Below are positions 32,663 to 42,153 of a stretch of DNA of 64,000 bases, one piece after another (position 1 is the first letter of the stretch; each line of letters starts with the position of its first letter). The stretch covers positions 1 through 64,000 of the forward strand of contig NW_027052988.1 of the NCBI RefSeq assembly GCF_011386835.1, given 5' to 3'. The notes under the pieces are model-generated. The model was not told the origin of the DNA, searched no databases, and saw only the letters and a list, made by a program, of their open reading frames with translations. Made by a program: the position numbers and the translations under genes. The DNA is from Chrysemys picta bellii (Eukaryota > Chordata > Testudines > Emydidae).

Positions 32663-32860
32663 GGTGTCAAGTATCAGAGGGGTAGGCGTGTTAGTCTGAA
32701 TCTGTAAAAAGCAACAGAGGGTCCTGTGGCACCTTTGAGACTAACAGAAGTACTGGGAGCATAAGCTTTCGTGGGTCAGAACCTCACTTCTTCAGATGCA
32801 AGTAATGGAAATCTCCAGAGGCAGGTATATATCAGTGTGGAGATAACGAGGTTAGTTCAA

Positions 32861-35542
32861 TCAGGGAGGGTGAGGTGCTCTGCTAGCAGTTGAGGTGTGA
32901 ACACCAAGGGAGGAGAAACTGTTTCTGTAGTTGGATAGCCATTCACAGTCTTTGTTTAATCCTGATCTGATGGTGTCAAATTTGCAGATGAACTGAAGCT
33001 CAGCAGTTTCTCTTTGGAGTCTGGTCCTGAAGTTTTTTTGCTGTAAGATGGCTACCTTAACATCTGCTATTGTGTGGCCAGGGAGGTTGAAGTGTTCTCC
33101 TACAGGTTTTTGTATATTGCCATTCCTGATATCTGACTTGTGTCCATTTATCCTCTTGCGTAGTGACTGTCCAGTTTGGCCAATGTACATAGCAGAGGGG
33201 CATTGCTGGCATATGATGGCATATATAACATTGGTGGACGTGCAGGTGAATGAGCCGGTGATGTTGTAGCTGATCTGGTTAGGTCCAGTGATGGTGTTGC
33301 TGGTGTAGATATGTGGGCAGAGTTGGCATCGAGGTTTGTTGCATGGGTTGGTTCCTGAGTTAGAGTTGTTATGGTGCGATGCGTGGTTGCTGGTGAGAAT
33401 ATGCTTAAGGTTGGCAGGTTGTCTGTGGGCGAGGACTGGCCTGCCTCCCAAGGTCTGTGAAAGTGAGGGATCATTGTCCAGGATGGGTTGTAGATCACTG
33501 ATGATGCGTTGGAGAGGTTTAAGCTGAGGACTGTAGGTGATGGCCAGTGGAGTTCTGTTGGTTTCTCTTCTGGGCCTGTCTTGTAGCAGGAGTCTTCTGG
33601 GTACACGTCTGGCTCTGTTGATTTGTTTCTTTATTTCCTTGTGTGGGTATCGTAGTTTTGAGAATGCTTGGTGAAGATCTTGTAGGTGTTGGTCTCTGTC
33701 TGAGGGGTTGGAGCAGATGCGATTGTACCTCAGTGCTTGGCTGTAGACGATGGATCGTGTGGTGTGACCGGGGTGGAAGCTGGAGGCATGAAGGTAGGCG
33801 TAGCGGTCGGTGGGCTTTCGGTATAGGGTGGTGTTAATGTGGCCATCGCTTATTTGTACGGTGGTGTCCAGGAAGTGGACCTCCCGTGTAGATTGGTCCA
33901 GGCTGAGGCTGATGGTGGGGTGGAAGCTGTTGAAAGCATGGTGGAATTCTTCCAGGGCCTCCTTCCCATGGGTCCAGATGATGAAGGTGTCATCAATATA
34001 GCGTAGGTAGAGAAGGGGCATGAGTGGACGAGAGCTGAGGAAGCGTTGTTCCAGGTCAGCCATAAAAATGTTGGCATATTGTGGGGCCATGCGGGTGCCC
34101 ATAGCGGTGCCACTGGTCTGGAGGTATATATTGTCACCAAATTTGAAATAATTGTGCGTGAGGATAAAGTCACAGAGCTCAGCAATAAGTTGTGCTGTGT
34201 CATCATCAGGGATACTGTTCCTGACAGCTTGTATTCCATCTGTATGCGGGATGTTTGTGTAGAGAGCCTCTACATCCATGGTGGCTAGGATGGTGTTTTC
34301 TGGGAGGTCACCAATGCATTGTAGTTTTCTCAGGAAATCTGTGGTGTCACGGAGATAGCTGGGAGTGCTGGTGGCGTAGGGTCTGAGTAGGGAGTCCACA
34401 TATCCAGACAGTCCTTCAGTGAGAGTGCCAATGCCCGAGATGATGGGGCGTCCAGGATTTCCAGGTTTGTGGATCTTAGGTAGTAGATAGAATAACCCCA
34501 GTCGGGGCTCTAAGCGTATGTTGATTTGTTCCTGTGTTAGTGTAGGGAGTGTCCTGAGTAGATGGTGCAGTTTCTTAGTGTATTCCTCAGTGGGATCTGA
34601 GGAAAGCGGCCTGTAGAATTTGGTATTGGAGAGCTGTCTGGCAGCCTCCTTCTGGTAGTCAGACCTGTTCATGATGACAACAGCACCTCCTTTATCAGCC
34701 TCTTTGATGATAATGTCAGGGTGGTTTCTGAGGCTGTGGATGGCATTGCGTTCTGCACGACTTAGGTTATGAGGCAAGCGATGTTGTTTTTCCACAATTT
34801 CTGCCTGTGCACGTCGGCGGAAGCATTCTATGTATAGGTCCAGACTGTCATTTCGACCCTCAGGAGGAGTCCATGTGGAGTTCTTCTTCCTGTGTTGTTG
34901 GTGGGAGGGTATCTGTGTATCAGTGCGCTGTTCAGTGTTATCATGAAAGTATTCTTTGAGTCGGAGGCGGCGAAAGTAGGCTTCCAGATCACCACAGAAC
35001 TGTATCATGTTCGTGGGGGTGCTGGGGCAAAAGGAGAGTCCCCGAGATAGGACAGACTCTTCTGCTGGGTTGAGTGTGTAGCTGGATAAATTGACGATAT
35101 TGCTGGGTGAGTTCGGGGTACCCCTGTTGTGGCCCCATGTGGCAGGTAGGATTTTAGACAGCTTACGGTCCTTTTTCCTTTGTAGAGAGGTGAGGTGTGT
35201 AATGTAGATCTCCTGTCTTATTTTAGTAAAGTCCATTTGTGTGGAGGGTTGGTTATTTATGAAAGTCTCCAGGTTGGAGAGCTCTTTCTTGATGTTTTTC
35301 TGTTTGCTGTATAGGATGCTGATCAGGTGGTTCCTCAGTTTCTTTGATAATGTATGGCATAATCTCTCACTGTGGTCTGTGCAGTATGTAGATAGCAATG
35401 GATTTTTCACCTTCAGTCCATTTGGTATGATGTCCATCCGTTTGCATTTGGAAAGGAAGATGATATCTGTCTGTATTTGTGCAAGTTTCTTCATGAGGTT
35501 GATAGATTTCCATTCCATACGGCTAAATGCAGTGCCTTGCAT
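32861..35542 (-). CDS. PLE unit 7 protein: RT plus GIY-YIG endonuclease (893 aa)
   Basis: The most upstream full-length unit of the array in transcription direction. The frame is open, with intact RT and endonuclease motifs. Private changes are QINIRLEPRLGLF just before LLPKIHKPG. Directly upstream lies the truncated unit 8, whose tail would take the place of a 5' pseudo-LTR. By analogy with other Penelope-like elements this is the copy best placed to be transcribed from an upstream partial copy; no promoter is proven. Confidence 0.94.
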   Translation of the reverse strand: MQGTAFSRMEWKSINLMKKLAQIQTDIIFLSKCKRMDIIPNGLKVKNPLLSTYCTDHSERLCHTLSKKLRNHLISILYSKQKNIKKELSNLETFINNQPSTQMDFTKIRQEIYITHLTSLQRKKDRKLSKILPATWGHNRGTPNSPSNIVNLSSYTLNPAEESVLSRGLSFCPSTPTNMIQFCGDLEAYFRRLRLKEYFHDNTEQRTDTQIPSHQQHRKKNSTWTPPEGRNDSLDLYIECFRRRAQAEIVEKQHRLPHNLSRAERNAIHSLRNHPDIIIKEADKGGAVVIMNRSDYQKEAARQLSNTKFYRPLSSDPTEEYTKKLHHLLRTLPTLTQEQINIRLEPRLGLFYLLPKIHKPGNPGRPIISGIGTLTEGLSGYVDSLLRPYATSTPSYLRDTTDFLRKLQCIGDLPENTILATMDVEALYTNIPHTDGIQAVRNSIPDDDTAQLIAELCDFILTHNYFKFGDNIYLQTSGTAMGTRMAPQYANIFMADLEQRFLSSRPLMPLLYLRYIDDTFIIWTHGKEALEEFHHAFNSFHPTISLSLDQSTREVHFLDTTVQISDGHINTTLYRKPTDRYAYLHASSFHPGHTTRSIVYSQALRYNRICSNPSDRDQHLQDLHQAFSKLRYPHKEIKKQINRARRVPRRLLLQDRPRRETNRTPLAITYSPQLKPLQRIISDLQPILDNDPSLSQTLGGRPVLAHRQPANLKHILTSNHASHHNNSNSGTNPCNKPRCQLCPHIYTSNTITGPNQISYNITGSFTCTSTNVIYAIICQQCPSAMYIGQTGQSLRKRINGHKSDIRNGNIQKPVGEHFNLPGHTIADVKVAILQQKNFRTRLQRETAELQFICKFDTIRSGLNKDCEWLSNYRNSFSSLGVHTSTASRAPHPP

Positions 35543-35740
35543 GGTGTCAAGTATCAGAGGGGTAGGCGTGTTAGTCTGAATCTGTAAAAAGCAACAGAGG
35601 GTCCTGTGGCACCTTTGAGACTAACAGAAGTACTGGGAGCATAAGCTTTCGTGGGTCAGAACCTCACTTCTTCAGATGCAAGTAATGGAAATCTCCAGAG
35701 GCAGGTATATATCAGTGTGGAGATAACGAGGTTAGTTCAA

Positions 35741-36202
35741 TCAGGGAGGGTGAGGTGCTCTGCTAGCAGTTGAGGTGTGAACACCAAGGGAGGAGAAACT
35801 GTTTCTGTAGTTGGATAGCCATTCACAGTCTTTGTTTAATCCTGATCTGATGGTGTCAAATTTGCAGATGAACTGAAGCTCAGCAGTTTCTCTTTGGAGT
35901 CTGGTCCTGAAGTTTTTTTGCTGTAAGATGGCTACCTTAACATCTGCTATTGTGTGGCCAGGGAGGTTGAAGTGTTCTCCTACAGGTTTTTGTATATTGC
36001 CATTCCTGATATCTGACTTGTGTCCATTTATCCTCTTGCGTAGTGACTGTCCAGTTTGGCCAATGTACATAGCAGAGGGGCATTGCTGGCATATGATGGC
36101 ATATATAACATTGGTGGACGTGCAGGTGAATGAGCCGGTGATGTTGTAGCTGATCTGGTTAGGTCCAGTCCAGTTTGGCCAATGTACATAGCAGAGGGGC
36201 AT
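35741..36202 (-). CDS. PLE unit 8: 5'-truncated copy encoding only the GIY-YIG domain (153 codons)
   Basis: This copy keeps the last 143 or so codons of the element and the 150-bp tail. RT and zinc-knuckle-like Cys residues are gone. The frame starts at an ATG at 36202, within a 38-bp segment copied from further downstream, reads MPLCYVHWPNW and then joins the normal frame at TGPNQISYN. VIY, YIG, RKRINGHK, GEHFNLPGH and the C-terminal end are all present, so a free-standing GIY-YIG protein is encoded. The normal family protein is 893 residues. Whether it is expressed is unknown. A 5'-truncated copy in this position is usual for Penelope-like elements; the new in-frame start is not. Confidence 0.8.
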   Translation of the reverse strand: MPLCYVHWPNWTGPNQISYNITGSFTCTSTNVIYAIICQQCPSAMYIGQTGQSLRKRINGHKSDIRNGNIQKPVGEHFNLPGHTIADVKVAILQQKNFRTRLQRETAELQFICKFDTIRSGLNKDCEWLSNYRNSFSSLGVHTSTASRAPHPP

Positions 36203-36205
36203 TGC
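36168..36205 (-). other. 38-bp copied-back segment at the 5' end of PLE unit 8
   Basis: This segment repeats 36049-36086 exactly (GTCCAGTTTGG...GGCATTGC). On the minus strand the copy starts with this stretch, then jumps to a point about 82 bases upstream of it and reads through it a second time. The right edge overlaps satellite sequence by GCAT. This looks like a template jump during first-strand end joining at integration. Confidence 0.85.
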
Positions 36206-36230
36206 ATATCATAGGCTTCATCTATAGTAC
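36206..36230. repeat. Short satellite remnant
   Basis: Twenty-five bases (ATATCATAGGCTTCATCTAT...) match the CR1-like part of the satellite monomer. They separate the PLE array from the next LTR-like element. Left of the PLE array the satellite is cut at a different monomer phase (CCCACAAAGG), so the array does not sit in a simple insertion site. Confidence 0.75.
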
Positions 36231-37128
36231 TGTCATAACTATAAAGGGAAGGGTAACAGCTGTCCTGTGTACAGTACTATAAAATCCCTCCTGGCCAGAG
36301 ACTCCAAAATCCTTTTCCCTGTAAAGGGTTAAGAAGCTCAGGTAACCTGGCTGGCATCTGAGCTAGAGGACCAATAAGGGGACAAGATACTTTCAAATCT
36401 TGGGGGGGGGGAAGGCTTTTGTTTGTGTTCTTTGTTTTGGTTGTGCGTTCGCTCTCGGGACTGAGAGGGACCAGACATCAATCCAGGTTCTCCACATCTT
36501 TCTAAACAAGTCTCTCCTATTTCAAACTTGTAAGTAAATAGCCAGGCAAGGCGTGTTAGTTTTCCTTTGTTTTCTCAACTTGTAAATGTACCTTTTACTA
36601 GAGTGTTTATCTTTGTTTGCTGTACTTTGAACCTAAAACTAAAGGGGAGTCCTCTGAGCTCTTTAAGTTTAATTACCCTGTAAGGTTATTTCCATACTGA
36701 TTTTACAAAAATAATTTTTACCTTTTTCTTTAATTAAAAACCTTCTTTTTAAAAACCTAGTTATTTTTTTCCTTGTTTTAAATCCAAGGGGGTTGGATCT
36801 GTATTCACCAGGAGTTGGTGGGAGAAAGAAGGGGGGATGGTTAATTTCTCCTTCTTTTAAAATCCCAGGGGGGTTGGAACTGTATTCACCAAAAGTTGGT
36901 GGGAGGAAGGAGGGGAATGGTTACTTTCTCCTTGTTTTAAGATCCAAGGGGTTTGGATCTGTATTCACCAGGGAATTGGTGAAGGTCTCTCAAGGCTACC
37001 CAGGGAAGGAAATTAGCCTTGGAATGGTGGCAGCGAACCAGAGCTAAGCTGGTAGTTAAGCTTAAAAGTTTTCATGCAGGCCCCTACATTTGTACCCTAA
37101 AGTTCAAAGTGGGAATACAGCCTTAACA
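36231..37128 (+). mobile_element. LTR-like element, copy 2 (898 bp)
   Basis: It starts TGTCATAAC and ends CCTTAACA. It is longer than copies 1, 3 and 4 and keeps internal stretches they lack: a TAAGTAAATAGCCAGGC segment near 36531 and a GTGGCAGCGAACCAGAGC segment near 37027. It carries three minisatellite units (36781, 36861, 36941). Flanks do not match each other: left is satellite ending CTATAGTAC, right is ACCTGTCAGAGACTC from a later monomer phase, so no target duplication is visible. It is a different branch of the family from the three co-duplicated copies. Confidence 0.78.
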
Positions 37129-38029
37129 ACCTGTCAGAGACTCAAACGCCCCGAGGAATCAGGGGGAATTCAGGGCACCTGGAACCAGCAGCATTTCCAC
37201 TCAGCACCTGCCCACCACTGAGGGATGAATTCACCACCTGAACCCCAGAATGGAGTCTTCTTCTCCTTTCTAGTAACCTCCAGTGCCAACCCGCCTCCAT
37301 GTAGGGTGAGCTCCTGCTACCTCCCCCTCAGTGCCCTTGACAGCTGTTCCACCTCCAAACCACGGCTCAAGTTATCAGAACCCTCTTCTATACCCCCACC
37401 CAGGTTGGGCAGGGAGGCGGCTCTAGCATGGGGGGCAGGAGGGATTCTGCCAAGAGTGAAGTAGGTTGCAGGGAGGTTGAGATCTTGCTCCAAGTCATCC
37501 CAGACACTAATGCGAAGCCACAGGATGGCAGCATCTAGTGTCAGTGGAGTCCAAGCACTATTTCAACCCCACAGTTTTGGATCAACTTCCCACAAGGGGA
37601 GGTGAAGAGCACCCCCAACAACCCACACACACACACACACCACTCCTGGTGGTGGGAGGGGAACAGGAGAAAGGACAAAAGAAGTAAGAGATGAAGAGAA
37701 AGGAAGGAGGGATGGAGGAAAAGGTAAAACGAAAAGGACAAACCCTAATGTCCCCAGTGATTCTACGGGACAAAATCCCAGGTGGACTATAAAATTCTGA
37801 CACATTAAACTAGTGTTTTCCATGCCTAGAATTCAGCTGGCAACAGATGGATCAGACTGAGCAGCTTCCAAAACCTCTTGGAGGCTCTTACCTTCTAAAC
37901 AGGGACGTCTGTTTTCTAGTAAAATCAGTAAAAGGAAAGGAAAAAACTCGAAAGAGGCTCCTGCTTGCACTCAAATACGTGAACCCTAATACTCTCTCAG
38001 TCCTCAAAGAGAGAGACTTGGAGAAGGAG
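37129..38029. repeat. Satellite monomer tract 5
   Basis: The end of one monomer and the start of the next, with a purine-rich box near 37705 and a (CA)n run at 37624-37641. The last 132 bases (37898-38029) recur on the far side of the CR1 insertion at 42154-42283. No gene is seen. Confidence 0.85.
37898..38029. repeat. Left copy of a 130-bp duplication flanking CR1 copy D
   Basis: Positions 37898-38029, running from AACAGGGACGTCTG to GAGAAGGAG, match 42154-42283 on the other side of the CR1 insertion with several mismatches and small indels. Both copies share a GGAGAAGG variant where most monomers read CGAGAAGG, which supports origin from one target. It behaves like a very long target-site duplication. 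Confidence 0.7.
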
Positions 38030-38162
38030 CGGCAAACAGCAGAGGCTAAGAGCGGGAGTTTGCCTGGGAGTTCGCTTGGGGAGAGCTCACTGAGGCTTAC
38101 ATCTGCAGGTTTCTCTGAGTAGTTCCTGCAACAGTTGAGGAAGTTCTTAAGAGGACGGTGAT

Positions 38163-39170
38163 GTGGAAGGTGAGCGATCAGCTGTTGTCACCTGCACAGG
38201 CTGTGCCATGTTTGTCTTTCTTCCACAGGACAGAAGCGACTTTGTCTGTACGAAGGGCAAGCTGGTCTCCATATTGGAAGAGAAGCTTCGAGGCCTGGAG
38301 AAACGAGTATCGACTCTGCGTTGCATAAGGGAAAATGAAGATTTCCTGGACAGACGTCAGGAGATGCTTCTACGGCCACAATGTTCTTAAGATTCAGAGC
38401 AGGCGCAGCAGGGACAGAAGGATTGTGAAGAGGTTTGGCAGCATGTGACTTCCAGAAGGAGAAAGAGGAGCGTCCATGCACCAGCAATGGAGATACAGGT
38501 GAGCAATCGTTTCCATGTTCTCTCTACAGGTACTAATGCGGAGAGTGGACTAGATGACCCATCTGAGGGAAGGGAGCAGAAGGAGACTCCACCGATTGGA
38601 AGGCAAAAGATGCACTGTCCTAGGGATGGGGGTTCCACGACCACAACTCCCAAGAGGAGGAGGAGGGTGGTGGTGGTCGGGGACTCCCTCCTCAGGGGGA
38701 CTGAGTCATCTATCTGCCGCCCCGACTGGGAAAACCAAGAGGTCTGCTGCTTGCCCGGAGCTAGGATACACGATGTGACGGAGAGACTGCCGAGACTCAT
38801 CAAGCCCTCGGATCGCTACCCCTTCCTGCTTCTCCACGTGGGCACCAATGATACTGCCAAGAATGACCTTGAGCAGATCACTGCAGACTACGTGGCTCTG
38901 GGAAGAAGGATAAAGGAGTTTGAGGCGCAAGTGGTGTTCTCGTCCATCCTCCCTGTGCAAGGAAAAGGCCGGGGTAGAGACCGTCGAATCGTGGAAGTCA
39001 ACGAATGGCTATGCAGGTGGTGTCGGAGAGAAGGCTTTGGATTCTTCAACCATGGGATGGTGTTCCAAGAAGGAGGAGTGCTAGGCAGAGACGGGCTCCA
39101 CCTAACGAAGAGAGGGAAGAGCATCTTCGCCAGCAGGCTGGCTAACCTAGTGAGGAGGGCTTTAAACTAG
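38163..39170 (+). pseudogene. CR1 ORF1 (coiled coil plus SGNH esterase), one in-frame stop
   Basis: ORF1 of CR1 elements encodes an RNA- or lipid-binding helper with an esterase domain. The N-terminal part has a CTGC pair and a charged helix (KLVSILEEKLRGLEKRVSTL, near residues 35-56) that looks like a coiled coil. The esterase shows block I GDSLLRG (Gly 173, Asp 174, Ser 175), block III GTND (227-230) and block V DGLHL (Asp 310, His 313), so the expected Ser, Asn and Asp-His residues are all present. The only damage is a TAA at 38388-38390, which reads through in the same frame to the next segment; one base change from a sense codon would explain it. The ORF ends just before ORF2. Confidence 0.88.
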
Positions 39171-39214
39171 GTTCACCGGGGGAAGGAGACCAAAGCCCTG
39201 AGGTAAGTGGGGAA

Positions 39215-42062
39215 ATGGGATCCTGGGAGGAAGCACAAGCAGGAGAGCGCAAGGGGGGAGGACTCCTGTCTCATGCTGAGAAAGAGGGACGATCGATGAG
39301 TTATCTCAAGTGCCTATACACAAATGCAAGAAGCCTGGGAAACAAGCTGGGAGAACTGGAAGTCCTGGCACAGTCAGGGAACTATGATGTGATTGGAATA
39401 ACAGAGACTTGGTGGGATAACTCACATGACTGGAGTACTGTCATGGATGAATATAAACTGTTCAGGAAGGACAGGCAGGGTAGAAAAGGTGGGGGAGTTG
39501 CGTTGTATGTAAGAGAGGAGTATGACTGCTCAGAGCTCCGGTATGAAACTGCAGAAAAACCTGAGAGTCTCTGGATAAAGTTGAGAAGTGTGAGCAACAA
39601 GGGGGATGTCGTGGTTGGAGTCTGCTATAGACCACCAGACCAGGGGGATGAGGTGGACGAGGCTTTCTTCTGGCAACTAGCAGAAGTTGCTAAATCGCAG
39701 GCCCTGGTTCTCATGGGAGACTTTAATCACCCTGATATCTGCTGGGAGAGCAATACAGCGGTGCACAGACAATCCAGGAAATTTTTGGAAAGTGTAGGGC
39801 ACAATTTCCTGGTGCAAGTGCTGGAGGAACCAACTAGGGGCAGAGCTTTTCTTGACCTGCTACTCACAAACAGGGAAGAATTAATAGGGGAAGCAAAAGT
39901 GGATGGGAACCTGGGAGGCAGTGGCCATGAGATGGTCTAGTTCAGGATCCTGTCACAAGGAAGAAAGGAGAGCAGCAGAATACGGACCCTGGACTTCAGA
40001 AAAGCAGACTTTGACTCCCTCAGGGAACAGATGGGCAGGATCCCCTGGGAGAATAACATGAAGGGCAAAGGGGTCCAGGAGAGCTGGCTGTATTTTAAAG
40101 AATCCGTATTGAGGTTGCAGGAACAAACCATCCCGATGTGTAGAAAGAATAGTAAATATGGCAGACCAGCTTGGCTAAACAGTGAAATCCTTGCTGATCT
40201 TAAACGCAAAAAAGAAGCTTACAAGAAGTGGAAGATTGGACAAATGACCAGGGAGGAGTATAAAAATATTGCTCAGGCATGCAGGAGTGAAATCAGGAAG
40301 GCCAAATCACATTTGGAGTTGCAGTTAGCAAGAGATGTTAAGAGTAACAAGAAGGGTTTCTACAGGTATGTTAGCAAGAAGAAGAAAATCAAGGAAAGTG
40401 TGGGCCCCTTACTGAATGAGGGAGGCAACCTAGTGACCGAGGATGTGGAAAAAGCTAATGTACTCAATGATTTTTTTGCCTCTGTCTTCACGCACAAGGT
40501 CAGCTCCCAGATTGCTGCACTGGGCAGTACAGCATGGGGAGAAGGTGACCAGCCCTCTGTGGAGAAAGAAGTGGTTCGGGACTATTTAGAAAAACTGGAC
40601 GTGCACAAGTCCATGGGGCCGGGTGCGCTGCATCCGAGGGTGCTAAAGGAGTTGGCGGGTGAGATTGCAGAGCCATTAGCCATTATTTTTGAAAACTCAT
40701 GGCGATCGGGGGAGGTCCCAGATGACTGGAAAAAGGCGAATGTCGTGCCCACCTTTAAAAAAGGGAAGGAGGAGGATCCGGGGAACTATAGGCCAGTCAG
40801 CCTCACCTCACTCCCTGGAAAAATCAAGGAGCAGGTCCTCAAGGAATCAATTATGAAACATTTAGAGGAGAGGAAAGTGATCAGGAACAGTCAGCATGGA
40901 TTCACGAAGGGGAAGTCGTGCCTGACTAACCTAATTGCCTTCTATGATGAGATAACTGGCTCTGTGGATGAGGGGAAAGCAGTGGATGTGTTATTCCTTG
41001 ACTTTTGCAAAGCTTTTGATACGGTCTCCCACAGTATTCTTGCCGCCAAGTTAAAGAAGTATGGGCTGGATGAATGGACTGTAAGCTGGATAGAAAGCTG
41101 GCTAGATCGTCGGGCTCAACGGGTAGTGATCAATGGCTCCATGTCTAGTTGGCAGCCGGTTTCAAGCGGAGTGCCCCAAGGGTCGGTCCTGAACCGGTTT
41201 TGTTTAATATCTTTATTAATGATCTGGAGGATGGTGTGGACTGCACTCTCAGCAAGTTTGCAGATGACACTAAACTAGGAGGCGTGGTAGATACACTAGA
41301 GGGTAGGGATCGGATACAGAGGGACCTAGACACATTAGAGGATTGGGCCGAAAAAAACCTGATGAGGTTCAACAAGGACAAGTGCAGAGTCCTGCACTTA
41401 GGACGGAAGAATCCCATGCACTGCTACAGACTAGGGACCGAATGGCTAGGTAGCAGTTCTGCAGAAAAGGACCTAGGGGTCACAGTGGACGAGAAGCTGG
41501 ATATGAGTCAACAGTGTGCTCTTGTTGCCAAGAAGGCTAATGGCATTTTGGGATGTATAAGTAGGGGCATTGCCAGCAGATCGAGGAACGTGATCATTCC
41601 CCTTTATTCGACATTGGTGAGGCCTCATCTGGAATACTGTGTCCAGTTTTGGGCCCCACACTACTAGAAGGATGTGGAAAAATTGGAAAGAGTTCAGCGG
41701 AGGGCAACAAAAATGATTAGGGGTCTGGAGCACATGACTTATGAGGAGAGGCTGAGGGAACTGGGATTGTTTAGTCTCCAGAAGAGAAGAATGAGGGGGG
41801 GATTTGATAGCAGCCTTCAACTACCTGAAGGGGGGGTTCCAAAGAGGATGGAGCTCGGCTGTTCTCAGTGGTGGCAGATGACAGAACAAGGAGCAATGGT
41901 CTCAAGTTGCAGTGGGGGAGGTCCAGGTTGGATATCAGGAAAAACTATTTCACTAGGAGGGTGGTGAAACACTGGAATGCGTTACCTAGGGAGGTGGTGG
42001 AGTCTCCTTCCTTGGAGGTTTTTAAGGCCTGCCTTGACAAAGCCCTGGCTGGGATGATTTAG
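39215..42062 (+). pseudogene. CR1 ORF2, copy D, with stops and frameshifts
   Basis: An endonuclease-reverse transcriptase in the usual order. The endonuclease has TETWW, YRPP and [10 protein letters not shown], but the SDHE motif reads SGHE, so a catalytic Asp is lost. A TAG at 39938 then interrupts the frame just after it. The RT part has LDFCKAFDTV and [11 protein letters not shown] 1-base loss near 41192 breaks motif B (GSVLN...), a TAG at 41665 follows PHY, and extra G bases in G runs near 41800-41835 break the C-terminal part, which ends LDKALAGMI at 42062. Copy E has the intact reading at 39938 and in SDHE. Confidence 0.92.
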
Positions 42063-42153
42063 CTGGGAATTGGTCCTGCTTTGAGCAGGGGGTTGGACTA
42101 GATGACCTCTTGAGGTCCCTTCCAACTCTGATATTCTATGATTCTATGATTCT

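Larger units (their letters stand above)
15433..36205 (-). mobile_element. Head-to-tail array of a Penelope-like element (7 full units plus one 5'-truncated)
   Basis: Eight copies of one element follow each other without spacer, all on the minus strand. Unit starts on the plus strand, marked by GCAACAGAGGGTCCTG, are 15433, 18313, 21192, 24072, 26952, 29831, 32711 and 35591. Periods are 2,880 bp, except 2,879 bp for units 2 and 5, which carry a 1-base deletion. Each unit is a 48-bp leader, an 893-codon ORF and a 150-bp tail. Tandem copies with a 5'-truncated copy upstream are a known habit of Penelope-like elements, whose partial upstream copy acts as a pseudo-LTR; seven intact-length units in a row is unusual. 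Divergence between units is low. Confidence 0.95.
38030..42153 (+). mobile_element. CR1 LINE, copy D (nearly full length)
   Basis: The longest CR1 in the window: a 5' UTR of about 130 bp, ORF1, a short gap, ORF2, and a 3' end made of ATTCTATGATTCTATG repeats at 42130-42153. It belongs to a different subfamily from copies A, B and C, as shown by the protein (HPDICWESN versus YPDICWENN) and by the 3' UTR (TTGAGCAGGGGGTTGGACT versus GGCAGGGGACTGGACTCG). Copy E (55120) and the inverted fragment (11589) are its relatives. Insertion is flanked by a duplicated stretch of about 130 bp. Confidence 0.94.

Noticed and set aside
15433..36205. CRISPR array or bacterial repeat system
   Set aside because: The repeats are 2.88 kb, gapless and coding, with CR1 LINEs and microsatellites around them. 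This is eukaryotic DNA.
38163..38390. Separate small gene before the esterase frame
   Set aside because: It is in the same frame as 38445-39170 and separated only by one TAA, so both are parts of one CR1 ORF1.
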